Positions 16,867 through 25,568 of a stretch of DNA of 64,000 bases are shown here, in pieces. Source of the stretch: Streptomyces sp. NBC_01335. Its GTDB lineage: Bacteria; Actinomycetota; Actinomycetes; Streptomycetales; Streptomycetaceae. Location: NCBI RefSeq assembly GCF_035953295.1, contig NZ_CP108370.1, forward strand, positions 992,001-1,056,000, read 5' to 3'. The first letter of the stretch is position 1. Every line of letters begins with the position of its first letter. A program made the translations under genes and the position numbers. Below the pieces are notes generated by a model, which worked only from the letters and a program-made list of their open reading frames with translations, searched no databases and had not been told where the DNA came from.

Positions 16867-19433
16867 CCGGCTTTCAGCAGCTCTACTACACCTCCTGCGA
16901 GCACGGGCTCAGCCGCTTCTCGGGGTTCCAGTTCAACGCCGTCAGCGCGGGCGTCACCTTCGAGACCCGCCAGGCCGTCGAAGCCCTGGCCGGGTACGAG
17001 CCACCGCGGTACCTGACGGAGTCGGACACACCGGAGCTGCTGGAGCGGTGCCCTGTCAACCTCTGCTACCGGCCCCACGACCCGCAGGGGCGCAGCGCCA
17101 CCACGCTGTGCGTACGGTACGTGGGCCGGGACTCGGCCCGTCGCTTCGGCAACTACTTCGCCCACGCATTGCACAGCGAGGACTTCCCCGCGGCCGGGGG
17201 CGGGATGCTCGGGATCGAACTGTGGAACTCCCCGGTGTGGACCAGCACGGTGTCACCCAGCACGGACATCCCGGAGCTGACGGCGCCCGCGCCCGGCCCG
17301 CTCGACGCCCGCGCGGTGAGCGAGTTCCTGCGCGGCCACCCTCACGCGGCCCGGCTGCCGGACCTGCTGTCAGCCGTGTTCGCCGCGCTCGGCGAGAACG
17401 GATCGGTGGTGGTGATCGAGCGTACGACCGAGCGGATCGCGCACTGGTTCGCCGCGGTCTCCTACCTGATGCCGCCCCCGCTCGCCCGTGGGCTCTCCTT
17501 CGCCACCTACGTGCTGCGTCCCGCTCGCAGCCGGTTGCACTTGATCGGCACCGTTCCGGAGGCACAGCTGGCCTTCGGGCCGGACGACGAGGCGGCCTAC
17601 ACCGTCTTCGACTTCGCGCGCGGTGTCTTCCCCGAGATGCATGTCGGCGCCGCGGTCCGTCTCCTCACCCGGATCGGCGCCGGTTCCATCCGCCCCGTCT
17701 GGTCCTGGACGGCGGACTACGCCCGAGGCGGGGAGAAGGCGCCGGAGGAGTGGCACGCGCCGGTCGCCGCTGCGGCAGCCTCCGGCGGCATGCCGCTCAC
17801 CGCGGCCGACGCCGACGCGGTGATCGACTGGCTGGCCGGCGCGGACCACCTGGGAGCACGCCGGGCAGCCGTGGCGGCGGACATCCACCGCGAGCACCGG
17901 GACCTGGACGAGCGCCGGCTGATCGTGCTCAGCGCGGCCGCGAAGGCCGGCGGTGACGACGCGGTCCAGCAGGAGATCGAGGGGAAACTGCACGGCTCGC
18001 GCATGCGGGCCTACCTCGACGCCGGCACCGGCGCCCTCGAGCCCGTGCCGATCACCGACCCGACGGCACGCGAGCGGGCCACCGTCCTGTGGGGACGACT
18101 TCTGACGGAGGTACGGACCGCCCGCGAGCGGACCCGTCTGCTGCTTTGGGCCCTCGGCGCCGGGCTCCCGGTGCCACCGGAGATCATGGTGCGCGAGACA
18201 CGCGTGCTGGCCCGCACGCTGCTCGGCTCCGCCGCGCCCGCCCCCGGGTTCCGGCACGAGGTGGCCGAGCTCCTGCGTGAGCTGCCCGCCATGAGGGAAT
18301 CCCTGGCCGCGGCGGTCGAGGAGGCGCTCCGGGAACGCGTCGGCCAGGAACAACTTCTCTCGCAGTTCCCCTCCGACCTCCTGCGCGAAGAGGACCTGGC
18401 GGGCCGCCCTCTGCTTCTGGAACACCATCTGCGGGCGAGGGCCGAACGCGACCCCGCGAACACGGTGCCCCTCATGATCAAAATCTTGGGGGTCCGGCAG
18501 CGCGCGTCGCCGGACGAGGAACTGCTCCGCGGTCTGTGGCGAGCGCCCTCACGGACCTGGACCCACCGGGAAGCGGCCCTGATCGCCCGGGAGCTGCCGG
18601 TTTCGACGCCGGTGGACGCGGCGGTGGGCGAGTGGTTCGACCGCGCGCTGAGCCAGGAGGTCGAGGACGAGGAGGCGCTGGAGGACTGCCTCGACCTGTG
18701 CCGGCAGCTCGCAGCCCCGGGCCGCTCCGGCTGGCTCTCCCCGAGCGCCCGGGACCGGGTACGGATCACGCTCGGTCTCCTGCGCTCCCTCAGCGACGCC
18801 CGGGAGGCCGGCGAGCTCGTCGAGGCGTTCGCGGTTCCGGAGGCCGCCACCTGGGCGGCGCCGAGGGCGCTCAAGCGCCTTCGCATGGTGCCCGCCCTGC
18901 TGGGCCTGCCCGCCGACACCGGTCGGCTGCGCGCACTGCTGGGGAAGTTGAACCACCGCGACCTCGACCTGTACCTCTCGGGCGTGGCCCGCAGGGTGGG
19001 CAGTGGTGAGCGGATCGACGACGTCCTGCTGGGCCACGTCGCCGCCGTCGCCACTCTGCCCGACAAAGTCCCGGTCTCCCAGGCCCAGGAGGAGATGGTG
19101 ATCGCGATCCGCTCCCACCCGTACCGGCACTGGAGCGCGGCCGATCTGAGCATGCTGGAGGCGGCGGTACGGCCCCATGGGGCCGACCTCGCCGACCGCT
19201 ATGCCGAGAGGGCCGAGAGCCGGCGGCAGCTCGCGCCGCGTGACGCGCCGCGCAGGTTTCCGCTCTTCGGCCGCCGGGCGACAACCGCAGCCGCAGCCGC
19301 AGCCGCAACGCAGGATGATCCTCCCCGTCGGGCGGCGGCCGCAGCGCAGGAGCCTGCCCGTCGGCGGAGACCCGAGGCGACCGAACCGGACGCGACCGGA
19401 CCCGCCGACCTCTCGAAGAAGAAGGACCGGTGA
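16863..19433 (+). CDS. GTPase-associated protein 1 (GAP1-like), 856 residues
   Basis: The protein begins FQQLYYTSCEHGLSRFSGFQ, a pattern I associate with the N-terminal GAP1 domain, followed by middle and C-terminal helical parts. The N-terminal region has no recognisable catalytic motif. The middle and C-terminal regions (about residues 330-780) are alpha-helical and repeat-like. The final 70 residues are an Ala/Arg/Pro-rich disordered tail. It lies between the two GTPase genes: a GTGA overlap with the first and a 6-nt gap before the second. Known family context: such proteins always accompany these GTPases and are thought to regulate or receive signals from them. The family call rests on my recall of the N-terminal pattern and the location. 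Confidence 0.75.
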   Translation: MTGFQQLYYTSCEHGLSRFSGFQFNAVSAGVTFETRQAVEALAGYEPPRYLTESDTPELLERCPVNLCYRPHDPQGRSATTLCVRYVGRDSARRFGNYFAHALHSEDFPAAGGGMLGIELWNSPVWTSTVSPSTDIPELTAPAPGPLDARAVSEFLRGHPHAARLPDLLSAVFAALGENGSVVVIERTTERIAHWFAAVSYLMPPPLARGLSFATYVLRPARSRLHLIGTVPEAQLAFGPDDEAAYTVFDFARGVFPEMHVGAAVRLLTRIGAGSIRPVWSWTADYARGGEKAPEEWHAPVAAAAASGGMPLTAADADAVIDWLAGADHLGARRAAVAADIHREHRDLDERRLIVLSAAAKAGGDDAVQQEIEGKLHGSRMRAYLDAGTGALEPVPITDPTARERATVLWGRLLTEVRTARERTRLLLWALGAGLPVPPEIMVRETRVLARTLLGSAAPAPGFRHEVAELLRELPAMRESLAAAVEEALRERVGQEQLLSQFPSDLLREEDLAGRPLLLEHHLRARAERDPANTVPLMIKILGVRQRASPDEELLRGLWRAPSRTWTHREAALIARELPVSTPVDAAVGEWFDRALSQEVEDEEALEDCLDLCRQLAAPGRSGWLSPSARDRVRITLGLLRSLSDAREAGELVEAFAVPEAATWAAPRALKRLRMVPALLGLPADTGRLRALLGKLNHRDLDLYLSGVARRVGSGERIDDVLLGHVAAVATLPDKVPVSQAQEEMVIAIRSHPYRHWSAADLSMLEAAVRPHGADLADRYAERAESRRQLAPRDAPRRFPLFGRRATTAAAAAAATQDDPPRRAAAAAQEPARRRRPEATEPDATGPADLSKKKDR

Positions 19434-19439
19434 CGTGTC

Positions 19440-21020
19440 GTGACTGAGATCGTCGCCTTCGTTCTCATCCCCGCACTCTTCCTTTTAGGGATCGGGCTGT
19501 TCCTGCCCCTCGTGCCGTTCATCGCCGCTCTTCGGGGCCTCGCGCTGATGATGCAGGTGCTCTCCGGCTATGGGCGCACCCTGGTCGGCGTCGTGCACCG
19601 GCGCACGCCCGAGTTCCGGACGCTGCCCCCGTACCGGCCCCAGGACGAGGCGGTGAAGGCGTACCGCAACTACTTCTACGGTCCGGCTCTCCGCGACCTG
19701 CGCCAGCTCATCACCCTGGAGAGACGGTTGTACGCCAGAACGGTCGGGGACTCCTTCCGTGCCGTGACCTCGCGCCAGTTCGTCGCACCGACGCGGCACC
19801 GGGCCTTCACCGTGCCGTACGGTCTGACGCTGTACCTGGGTCTCTGCGCGGGACTGGTTGCGGTCCTTCCGCTGCTCGTCCTGGCGCTGGTGCTGCACGC
19901 GCTTCTCCTGGCCCTGTTGACGGGCGGGGCCCGGCTCCTCGCGGGCGCGCTGCGGACCACCGACCGGTTGGCGTTGTGGACGAAGCGGCTCGGCTCGGGG
20001 ATGATCTGCCCGCACTGCTTCGAACGCGTGCGATATCCGGCGTACGACTGCCCGAGCCCCACCTGCCGTCGTCGGCACACGGACATCCGGCCCGGGAGGT
20101 ACGGCCTCTTCCGGCGCCGCTGCGAGTGCGGCCGCCGCATGCCGACCCTGCTGATGCTGATGGACCGGGAAACGCGGCTCCAGGGCTACTGCCGCCACCC
20201 GCACTGCGGGAAGCCGATGAACGTGGCCGGAGGCCACATGCCCGAGGTGGTGATACCGCTGATCGGCGGACAGGCGGCGGGCAAGACACAGCTGATGGCG
20301 GCCATGCTGCTGTCGCTGGAGCGCGCGGCGGCGAACGGTGGACCGGCGATCACCCTCGCGGACGACGAGTCGGACGCCAACTACCAGGTGCTGCGGGAAG
20401 TGCTGCGGATGCGCGGACACACCCGCGCCACCCAGAAGACGCTGCCGAGGGCGCACTCGTTCGTCCTCGGCGCCGGCCGCTCCCAGCGGCTGGTCCACCT
20501 CTTCGACACGGCCGGTGAGCGGTTCGTCGACCGCGACGAAACCGACGCGCTGCGCTACGCGCAGGCCGCGCGCACCTTCGTCTTCGTCCTCGACCCGATG
20601 GCGGTCAAGGCGTTCTGGACCCGGCTGGACCCTTCACCCGGCCCTCTCCTGGACCGCACCCTGGGCTCCACGGTCGATCCCGAGGAGGTCTTTGCCCGGT
20701 CGGTCCAGGCCGTGGCCGCGATGGGTGCTCCGCTCCGGCGCTCCCGACTGGCGGTCTCCATCAGCAAGATGGACCTGCTCGCCGAACACGGCCTGGTACC
20801 GGCCGGGCCCGACAGCGACGACGCCCGGGCATGGCTGGTCGAAGGGCTCGGTCTGCACAGCCTCGTGCGGGCCATGGAACTGAACTTCCGGGAAGTCCGC
20901 TTCTTCGGCACCGCCGCCGTGACGGACGAGCACGCGGATGTGCACAGCAGCGTCGTACGGCTGTCCGACTGGTCCCTGCGAGGGGTCGGCGGCAGGCCAC
21001 GCGCCCTGCGGCAAGGGTGA
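19440..21020 (+). CDS. Membrane-anchored zinc-ribbon GTPase; carries a TTA codon
   Basis: This is a 526-residue protein. Two hydrophobic stretches (about residues 4-37 and 128-160) should place it in the membrane. A Cys-rich zinc-ribbon region follows (about 190-262: CPHC, CPSPTC, CECG, CRHPHCG). The GTPase domain has P-loop GGQAAGKT (276-283), LFDTAGERF (G3) and VSISKMDLL (G4-like). It is similar in plan to the soluble GTPase four genes' length upstream. Codon 16 (19485-19487) is TTA, inside the first membrane segment, so bldA could limit its translation from the start. It ends the operon; no clear terminator follows. Confidence 0.83.
   Translation: MTEIVAFVLIPALFLLGIGLFLPLVPFIAALRGLALMMQVLSGYGRTLVGVVHRRTPEFRTLPPYRPQDEAVKAYRNYFYGPALRDLRQLITLERRLYARTVGDSFRAVTSRQFVAPTRHRAFTVPYGLTLYLGLCAGLVAVLPLLVLALVLHALLLALLTGGARLLAGALRTTDRLALWTKRLGSGMICPHCFERVRYPAYDCPSPTCRRRHTDIRPGRYGLFRRRCECGRRMPTLLMLMDRETRLQGYCRHPHCGKPMNVAGGHMPEVVIPLIGGQAAGKTQLMAAMLLSLERAAANGGPAITLADDESDANYQVLREVLRMRGHTRATQKTLPRAHSFVLGAGRSQRLVHLFDTAGERFVDRDETDALRYAQAARTFVFVLDPMAVKAFWTRLDPSPGPLLDRTLGSTVDPEEVFARSVQAVAAMGAPLRRSRLAVSISKMDLLAEHGLVPAGPDSDDARAWLVEGLGLHSLVRAMELNFREVRFFGTAAVTDEHADVHSSVVRLSDWSLRGVGGRPRALRQG
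19485..19487 (+). promoter_or_regulatory. TTA leucine codon near the start of the membrane GTPase gene
   Basis: In-frame TTA is codon 16 (second Leu of ALFLLGIG). Early TTA codons in Streptomyces genes are the typical position for strong bldA dependence. Confidence 0.7.
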
Positions 21021-21154
21021 GCGGGTGCGAGCCGCGGACCGGCCGATTTCCACGGCGTTCGCACCGCCGGGCAGCCCATCCGTCCTCGTGCACGCCGGTG
21101 CCGTCCCCGCCCCCGGCCGAAGCGCGGTCGGCCGGATGCGGTACGAAGTCGTAT

Positions 21155-21778
21155 GTGAACGAAGAGACCCGACCCGCGACCGTTCGCGTGTTCATCGCCC
21201 TCGCCCCGCCCGACCACGCCAAGGAGGAGCTCGCCCGGGAGCTGCGCCCCGCCTACGGCACGCATCCGCGGATGCGGTGGAACCGCGTCGAGGACTGGCA
21301 CATCACCCTGGCGTTCCTCGGTGAGCTCCCGGTGGAGACGGTTCCTGCGCTGCGCCCGCTCCTCGCGGGCCTCGCGGCGGCCCACCGGGCGCCCCGGCTG
21401 GCGCTGCGGGGCAGCGGGAGCTTCGACGACCGGGTGCTGTGGAGCGGGATCGGCGGGGATCTCGACGAGCTGCACGGGCTCGCCGCCGACGTGCGGACGG
21501 CTGTCCGGGAGCACGGTGTCGACTTCGTGGAGCGGATCTTCCGTCCCCATCTGACCCTGGCCCGCGCCCGTCGGGGCGACCTGACCTCGGCGGGCGAGAT
21601 CGCGGCGGGGCTCGCCGGGTTCAGCGGCGGCGAGTGGCTCGCGGCCCGTCTGCATCTGGTCGGCAGCAACGTGGGCCGCAGCAGCGGGCCGATCCACTAC
21701 CGCGACATCGAGGCATGGCCCCTGGGCGACGGGCGGGCGGCGGAGACGGCGGGGACGCCGGGCCCGCACACCGTCTGA
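21155..21778 (+). CDS. thpR: RNA 2',3'-cyclic phosphodiesterase (ThpR/2H family)
   Basis: This is a 207-residue 2H phosphoesterase. Both HxT motifs are present: WHITLAFLG in the N-terminal half and RPHLTLAR in the C-terminal half. The family opens 2',3'-cyclic phosphates on RNA and was once called 2'-5' RNA ligase. The GTG at 21155 gives the usual extra dozen residues before VRVFIAL; a GTG a few codons later is also possible. It is separated from the GTPase operon by 134 nt and is probably not part of it. Confidence 0.85.
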   Translation: MNEETRPATVRVFIALAPPDHAKEELARELRPAYGTHPRMRWNRVEDWHITLAFLGELPVETVPALRPLLAGLAAAHRAPRLALRGSGSFDDRVLWSGIGGDLDELHGLAADVRTAVREHGVDFVERIFRPHLTLARARRGDLTSAGEIAAGLAGFSGGEWLAARLHLVGSNVGRSSGPIHYRDIEAWPLGDGRAAETAGTPGPHTV

Positions 21779-22156
21779 CGCACACCGCCCGACGCACCGT
21801 CCGACGCACGCCCCGGCGCCGGTGCCTCCGTAGGCCGGTGCCCCCGCGCGCCGGTGCCCCCGTGCGCCCGGGTCACCTTCGCCACTTCGAAGCGGCGCCC
21901 GGGGCGGTCCCGTAGACTTCGAACGCTCGCCGGTGACCGGTCAACGCAGCCTGTGACACCGGATGTTGATGGTGTGTCAGCAGTGGGGAACAGGACGGGC
22001 GAGACCGTTGTGAACGGTGTGGGCGGCGGGCACGGCGTGCGGGAAGCGCCGAACCCCGCCGGGCTCGTCAGTACGGGGGTACGGGACCGCTCGCGGGCCG
22101 GATCGGCGGCGCGGGGCGGCCTGTTGGGGATGGGCGTCGTTCACAAGGAGTGTGCA
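21779..22156. other. 378-nt stretch without a gene
   Basis: The first 100 bases hold degenerate GC-rich repeats (several copies of gccggtgcc-like units and cgacgcac-like units). The rest is the upstream region of the FHA gene. The frame of that gene is open back to 21854, but codon use is weak and there is no ribosome site, so I treat it as untranslated. I see no RNA gene or clear promoter. Confidence 0.6.
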
Positions 22157-24193
22157 ATGCCATCAGTCATCGTGGGCCGTACGGGCCCCTTCGCCGGCCA
22201 GAGCGTGGTGCTGGGGGCCGCGCCCCTGACGTTCGGGCGCAAGGGTGACAACGGGGTCGTGATCGTGAGCCCCAGCGCCTCCCGTCTGCACGCCGAGATC
22301 GTCAGGGAGGACGGCGTCTACGTCCTCCACGACCGCGACAGCAGGAACGGCACGTTCGTCAACGACCAGCGCGTCACCCGCCACGTGCTGCGCCCGAACG
22401 ACTGCGTGCGCATCGGTGACGAAACCTTCCTCTTCGAGGCGCAGGACGTCATGGAGACGGTCATCGACCTCTCCCAGCTGCATCTCCCCCGGCTGAACGC
22501 GGCGGCGAACCCCGGCATCCTGCGGGTCACGGTCACCGGCGGCGGTCCGGTGGGGCTCGCCTTCGCACTGGCGCTGGAGGAGGCGCTGAGCGGGAGGGTG
22601 GCGATCACCGTCTACGACGGGCGGTGGACCCGCAAGGGTTCCGAGGTCGTCTGGAAGGACGAGTCCCAGGGCAACGTCCGCCGCCAGCAGGTCGTCACGG
22701 TCCAGAGCCGGCAGTACCTCGCGCTCTCCGAGGAGGTGCGCGCGGCACTGTTCGGCGACGACACCGCGTACTCGGAGATGTGGCCGGTGGGGCCGGACTC
22801 CGTCGACGGCCGCCCGCCCCGCAACATCCGGATCGCCTACATCGAGGACCGGCTCCTCGCGCTGGCGAACACGCGTCCGGCGATCCAGCTCGTACCGCAC
22901 CGCTTCGACCCGGTGGAGCGGCGGAGCCGGCTCGCCCAGGAGCATGTCCTGGTGATCGGGGAGGGCGGGCGCTCCCGCACCCGCGACCACTTCGCGGACC
23001 GTTTCGGTACGGCCGACTCGTCCATCTACTCCCTCGACGGCGAGCACCTCCAGGACGTGGTGCTGGGGCTGCGGGTCAAGTCGCGGCTGTCGGACCCGAT
23101 GAGTGTGCTGCTGACCGTGTCGCAGAACCGGTTCCTGCTCAACTCGCTGAGGGGCGAGGGTTTCCTGAACATGCGGCTCACCCGCGAGGAGGCCAAGGGC
23201 GTGATCGGCATCGACCCGGTCCGCCAGGTCTTCGAGGAGTGCATCGCGGCGCGTCCCTGCCTGATGAACCGCGAGGAGGACAACGAGTTCCGCTGCTCGA
23301 CGCACGGGACGCTCTTCCTGCCCGCCCTGCTGCGCAGTTCGCCCCTGTGGAAGGAGATCCGGCAGGGCCTGAACCTGTTCGGGGTGGCCGAGGACGATCT
23401 CTCCGCGATCACGTCCTTCCGGCTGGACATGGTGCAGCGCCCCCGGTTCACGGCCCAGCTCAGCCGCCCGACCGCGACGACCCCGGGGACGTACGGCTTC
23501 CTGCTGGGCGATGCCGCCAACGCCATCCACTTCTGGCCCGGCCGAGGCCTCAACAGCGGTCTCGCGTCGGCTACTTCCCTCGCGCGGTCGCTCAGCCGCG
23601 CCTGGCGGGGGAAGCCGTTGCGCGACGCGGACTTCATCCGGCACGAGGCGGCGATGTCCATGCTGCAGTACCGGCACAAGAGCCGGGCCTGGAACGCCAT
23701 GGTGACCACCGACGAGCAGGGCGTCACCCGTGCCATCAAGGACATCATCGCCCGCAGCACGGAAGCCGGGCGGGACACCGGGCGGGACACCGGACGGGAC
23801 ACCGGGCAGGGAGACGGGAGGGAGGCGGGCCGGGCGCCCGGGCGGAACGATCTCGACGAGCTGCTGGACCGCATGGCGGCGATCCGTGACCGCCTCGCTC
23901 CCCGGCTGCCCGGCATGCCCTCCGTGGAGCAGCTCCGCTCCCACCTGGCCTCGGTCGCCCCGGCCACCCTGCGCACCCTCCAGGAGAGCGGGGCCTGGGA
24001 CACCCTGATCGTCGGTGGGGAGGAGGCCGACATCGACCTCTTCTACCAGTCGGACTCGCCGGTGTACGTCCCCCGGCCCGACGGTCCGCAGCCGGCAGGC
24101 GCGTATCAGGCGGGTCCGCCTCCGGCCGGCCCCCTCCCCGCCGGTGCCCGCGCCGCCGATCCCCGGGGGCTGCCCTCGGCCGGCGTCCAGTAG
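22157..24193 (+). CDS. FHA domain fused to a flavoprotein monooxygenase-like domain
   Basis: This is a 678-residue protein. Residues 1 to about 95 are a forkhead-associated domain: LTFGRKGDN, SPSASRLHAEI (core Arg, Ser and His) and DRDSRNGTFVN. From about residue 115 a Rossmann dinucleotide motif begins (TVTGGGPVGLAFALALEEA), and near residue 455 FLLGDAANAIHFWPGRGLNSG matches the second FAD motif (GD) of group A flavin monooxygenases. The C-terminal 150 residues are helical and contain a GRDT repeat. FHA domains bind phosphothreonine, so the enzyme may be recruited by Ser/Thr kinase signalling. The ATG at 22157 has AAGGAG six bases upstream. FHA fused to a flavoenzyme is unusual. Confidence 0.8.
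   Translation: MPSVIVGRTGPFAGQSVVLGAAPLTFGRKGDNGVVIVSPSASRLHAEIVREDGVYVLHDRDSRNGTFVNDQRVTRHVLRPNDCVRIGDETFLFEAQDVMETVIDLSQLHLPRLNAAANPGILRVTVTGGGPVGLAFALALEEALSGRVAITVYDGRWTRKGSEVVWKDESQGNVRRQQVVTVQSRQYLALSEEVRAALFGDDTAYSEMWPVGPDSVDGRPPRNIRIAYIEDRLLALANTRPAIQLVPHRFDPVERRSRLAQEHVLVIGEGGRSRTRDHFADRFGTADSSIYSLDGEHLQDVVLGLRVKSRLSDPMSVLLTVSQNRFLLNSLRGEGFLNMRLTREEAKGVIGIDPVRQVFEECIAARPCLMNREEDNEFRCSTHGTLFLPALLRSSPLWKEIRQGLNLFGVAEDDLSAITSFRLDMVQRPRFTAQLSRPTATTPGTYGFLLGDAANAIHFWPGRGLNSGLASATSLARSLSRAWRGKPLRDADFIRHEAAMSMLQYRHKSRAWNAMVTTDEQGVTRAIKDIIARSTEAGRDTGRDTGRDTGQGDGREAGRAPGRNDLDELLDRMAAIRDRLAPRLPGMPSVEQLRSHLASVAPATLRTLQESGAWDTLIVGGEEADIDLFYQSDSPVYVPRPDGPQPAGAYQAGPPPAGPLPAGARAADPRGLPSAGVQ
23768..23812 (+). 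repeat. 12-bp tandem repeat coding for GRDT units
   Basis: Three near-identical units of cgggacaccggg encode GRDTGRDTGRDTG in the FHA-flavoprotein. It is a local slippage-type repeat in a disordered linker. Confidence 0.7.
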
Positions 24194-24258
24194 GGGCCCG
24201 GCTCACCTGCGCGCTCTGCCGGTGTCCGTCGGGCACCGGTGGGCGGGGCGTCGCCGTG

Positions 24259-25104
24259 TCAGGCGGTGCGTCCGCGCAGCCGGTGGGCGTGGGAGGGGTA
24301 GACCCCGAGCACCCGCACCTCGGAGGAGAAGAACCGCAGTTCGTTCACGGCGAGGGCGACGTGCGGCTCGTCGGGGTGGCCCTCGATCTCCACGTAGAAG
24401 CGGCTGGGGCTGAGGCCCGCGCTCATCTGGTAGCTCTCGATCTTGGTGAGGTTCACGCCGCTGGTGGCGAATCCGCCGAGCGCCTTGAAGAGCGCGCTGG
24501 GAATGTTGCGCACACAGAAGAACAGGCTGGTCATCGTGGTGCCGTCCGGGTCCGGCCAGGGGCCCGAGTCGCGGGAGAGCACCACGAAGCGGGTGGTGTT
24601 CTCGGGGTCGTCCTCGACCTCGGGGCGCAGCACGTCCAGCCCGTACAGCTCCGCCGCGGCGGGCGGGGCGAGGGCGGCGTGCCGGGGGTCGCCCAGCTCC
24701 GCCACCTCGCGGGCCGAGCCGGCGGTGTCGTCGCTGACGTGGGTGCGCCAGCCGCCCTCGCGCAGCAGCTTCCGGCACTGGCCGAGCGCGTGCACGTGAC
24801 TGCGTACGCATTCCACCTGACCGAGCGAGGCGCCCGGGACGCCCATCAGGTCGAAGCGGATCGGGAGGAAGTGCTCCGCGACGATGAACAGGCCCGACTC
24901 GGGCAGCAGATGGTGCACGTCGGCGACGCGTCCCGCGGCGGAGTTGTCCACCGGGATCACCGCGACGTCGGCGTTGCCGAGCGTCACCGCGTCCAGCGCC
25001 TGCTCGAAGCCCGTGCAGGGCAGTTCACCGCAGCCCGGGAACAACGCGTGGGCGGCGGTCGCCGAGTTGGAGCCCGGTTCCCCCTGATATGCGACGATCG
25101 TCAC
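24259..25104 (-). CDS. pheA: Prephenate dehydratase
   Basis: This is a 281-residue enzyme converting prephenate to phenylpyruvate for phenylalanine biosynthesis, in the cytosol. The catalytic domain contains YQGEPGSNS at the start and the TRF motif in ENTTRFVVLSRD. An ACT domain follows (TSLFFCVRNIPSALFKALGGF, then KIESYQM), which usually binds Phe for feedback control. I chose the GTG at 25104 because GGAAGG lies nine bases upstream and VTIVAYQGEPG is the usual N terminus; the longer open frame is not supported. It converges with the FHA gene, 65 nt apart, and diverges from the glycosidase gene. Confidence 0.93.
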   Translation of the reverse strand: MTIVAYQGEPGSNSATAAHALFPGCGELPCTGFEQALDAVTLGNADVAVIPVDNSAAGRVADVHHLLPESGLFIVAEHFLPIRFDLMGVPGASLGQVECVRSHVHALGQCRKLLREGGWRTHVSDDTAGSAREVAELGDPRHAALAPPAAAELYGLDVLRPEVEDDPENTTRFVVLSRDSGPWPDPDGTTMTSLFFCVRNIPSALFKALGGFATSGVNLTKIESYQMSAGLSPSRFYVEIEGHPDEPHVALAVNELRFFSSEVRVLGVYPSHAHRLRGRTA

Positions 25105-25144
25105 CTTGTTTTGCCTTCCACCGTGGAGCCTTCTGTCGCGGGTG

Positions 25145-25160
25145 GCGGAGGTCCCTCCGC
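25145..25160. promoter_or_regulatory. Perfect dyad in the pheA leader
   Basis: GCGGAGGTCCCTCCGC has 7-bp arms with a 2-nt centre, 41-56 nt upstream of the pheA start. It could be an operator or RNA hairpin; no attenuator peptide is evident. Confidence 0.3.
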
Positions 25161-25472
25161 GTGACCGCATGTAAGCAGTATCAAAGTACGGGCCCGGTCC
25201 GGGCACACCGGGTGCGGGGAAGCCGTGTCCGGGCCGGGGCGGGCGCGGCCCGGGCGCGGGAACGTCCGTACGGCCGCCGCGCCGGGCTCCTCCGACTCCG
25301 TGCCACTCGGACCAATTTTTCTGAGATCCGGCCAATTCGGAGCCCATCCGGCCAACTCCCCACCATCCCCGCCGACTCCGCGCGACCCCTGCCAACCCCA
25401 CCCGATCCGGCGGAAATACCGGAACCGACCAGCACGAAACCGAAGGCGAGCACAGAGGTCTCGCCCACCTCA

Positions 25473-25501
25473 TTGACAGGGGCACGCCCCCGCGACACTC
25501 T
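25473..25501 (+). promoter_or_regulatory. Promoter of the discoidin/TIM-barrel glycosidase gene
   Basis: TTGACA at 25473-25478 and CACTCT at 25496-25501 are 17 nt apart. The predicted start of transcription falls inside the palindrome at 25504-25517, so a repressor bound there would block initiation. Confidence 0.65.
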
Positions 25502-25503
25502 CG

Positions 25504-25517
25504 GGAGAGCGCTCTCC
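25504..25517. promoter_or_regulatory. LacI-type operator GGAGAGCGCTCTCC (copy 1)
   Basis: This is a perfect 14-bp palindrome with the central GCGC/CGCT typical of LacI-family sites such as those of CebR-like regulators. The identical sequence occurs at 32875-32888 before the GH3 gene, with a lacI-type gene between the two targets. Confidence 0.75.
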
Positions 25518-25568
25518 AAGGCCGGCTACGGGAAGCCGGCCTCCTCTCAGCACCCGCCAGGAGCCCAC

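Larger units (their letters stand above)
25105..25568. other. Divergent intergenic region of pheA and the glycosidase
   Basis: The 464 nt hold the pheA leader dyad, about 250 bases of unexplained sequence with several short similar phrases (ccggccaa, ccgccgac), and then the glycosidase promoter and palindrome. I see no gene. Confidence 0.6.
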
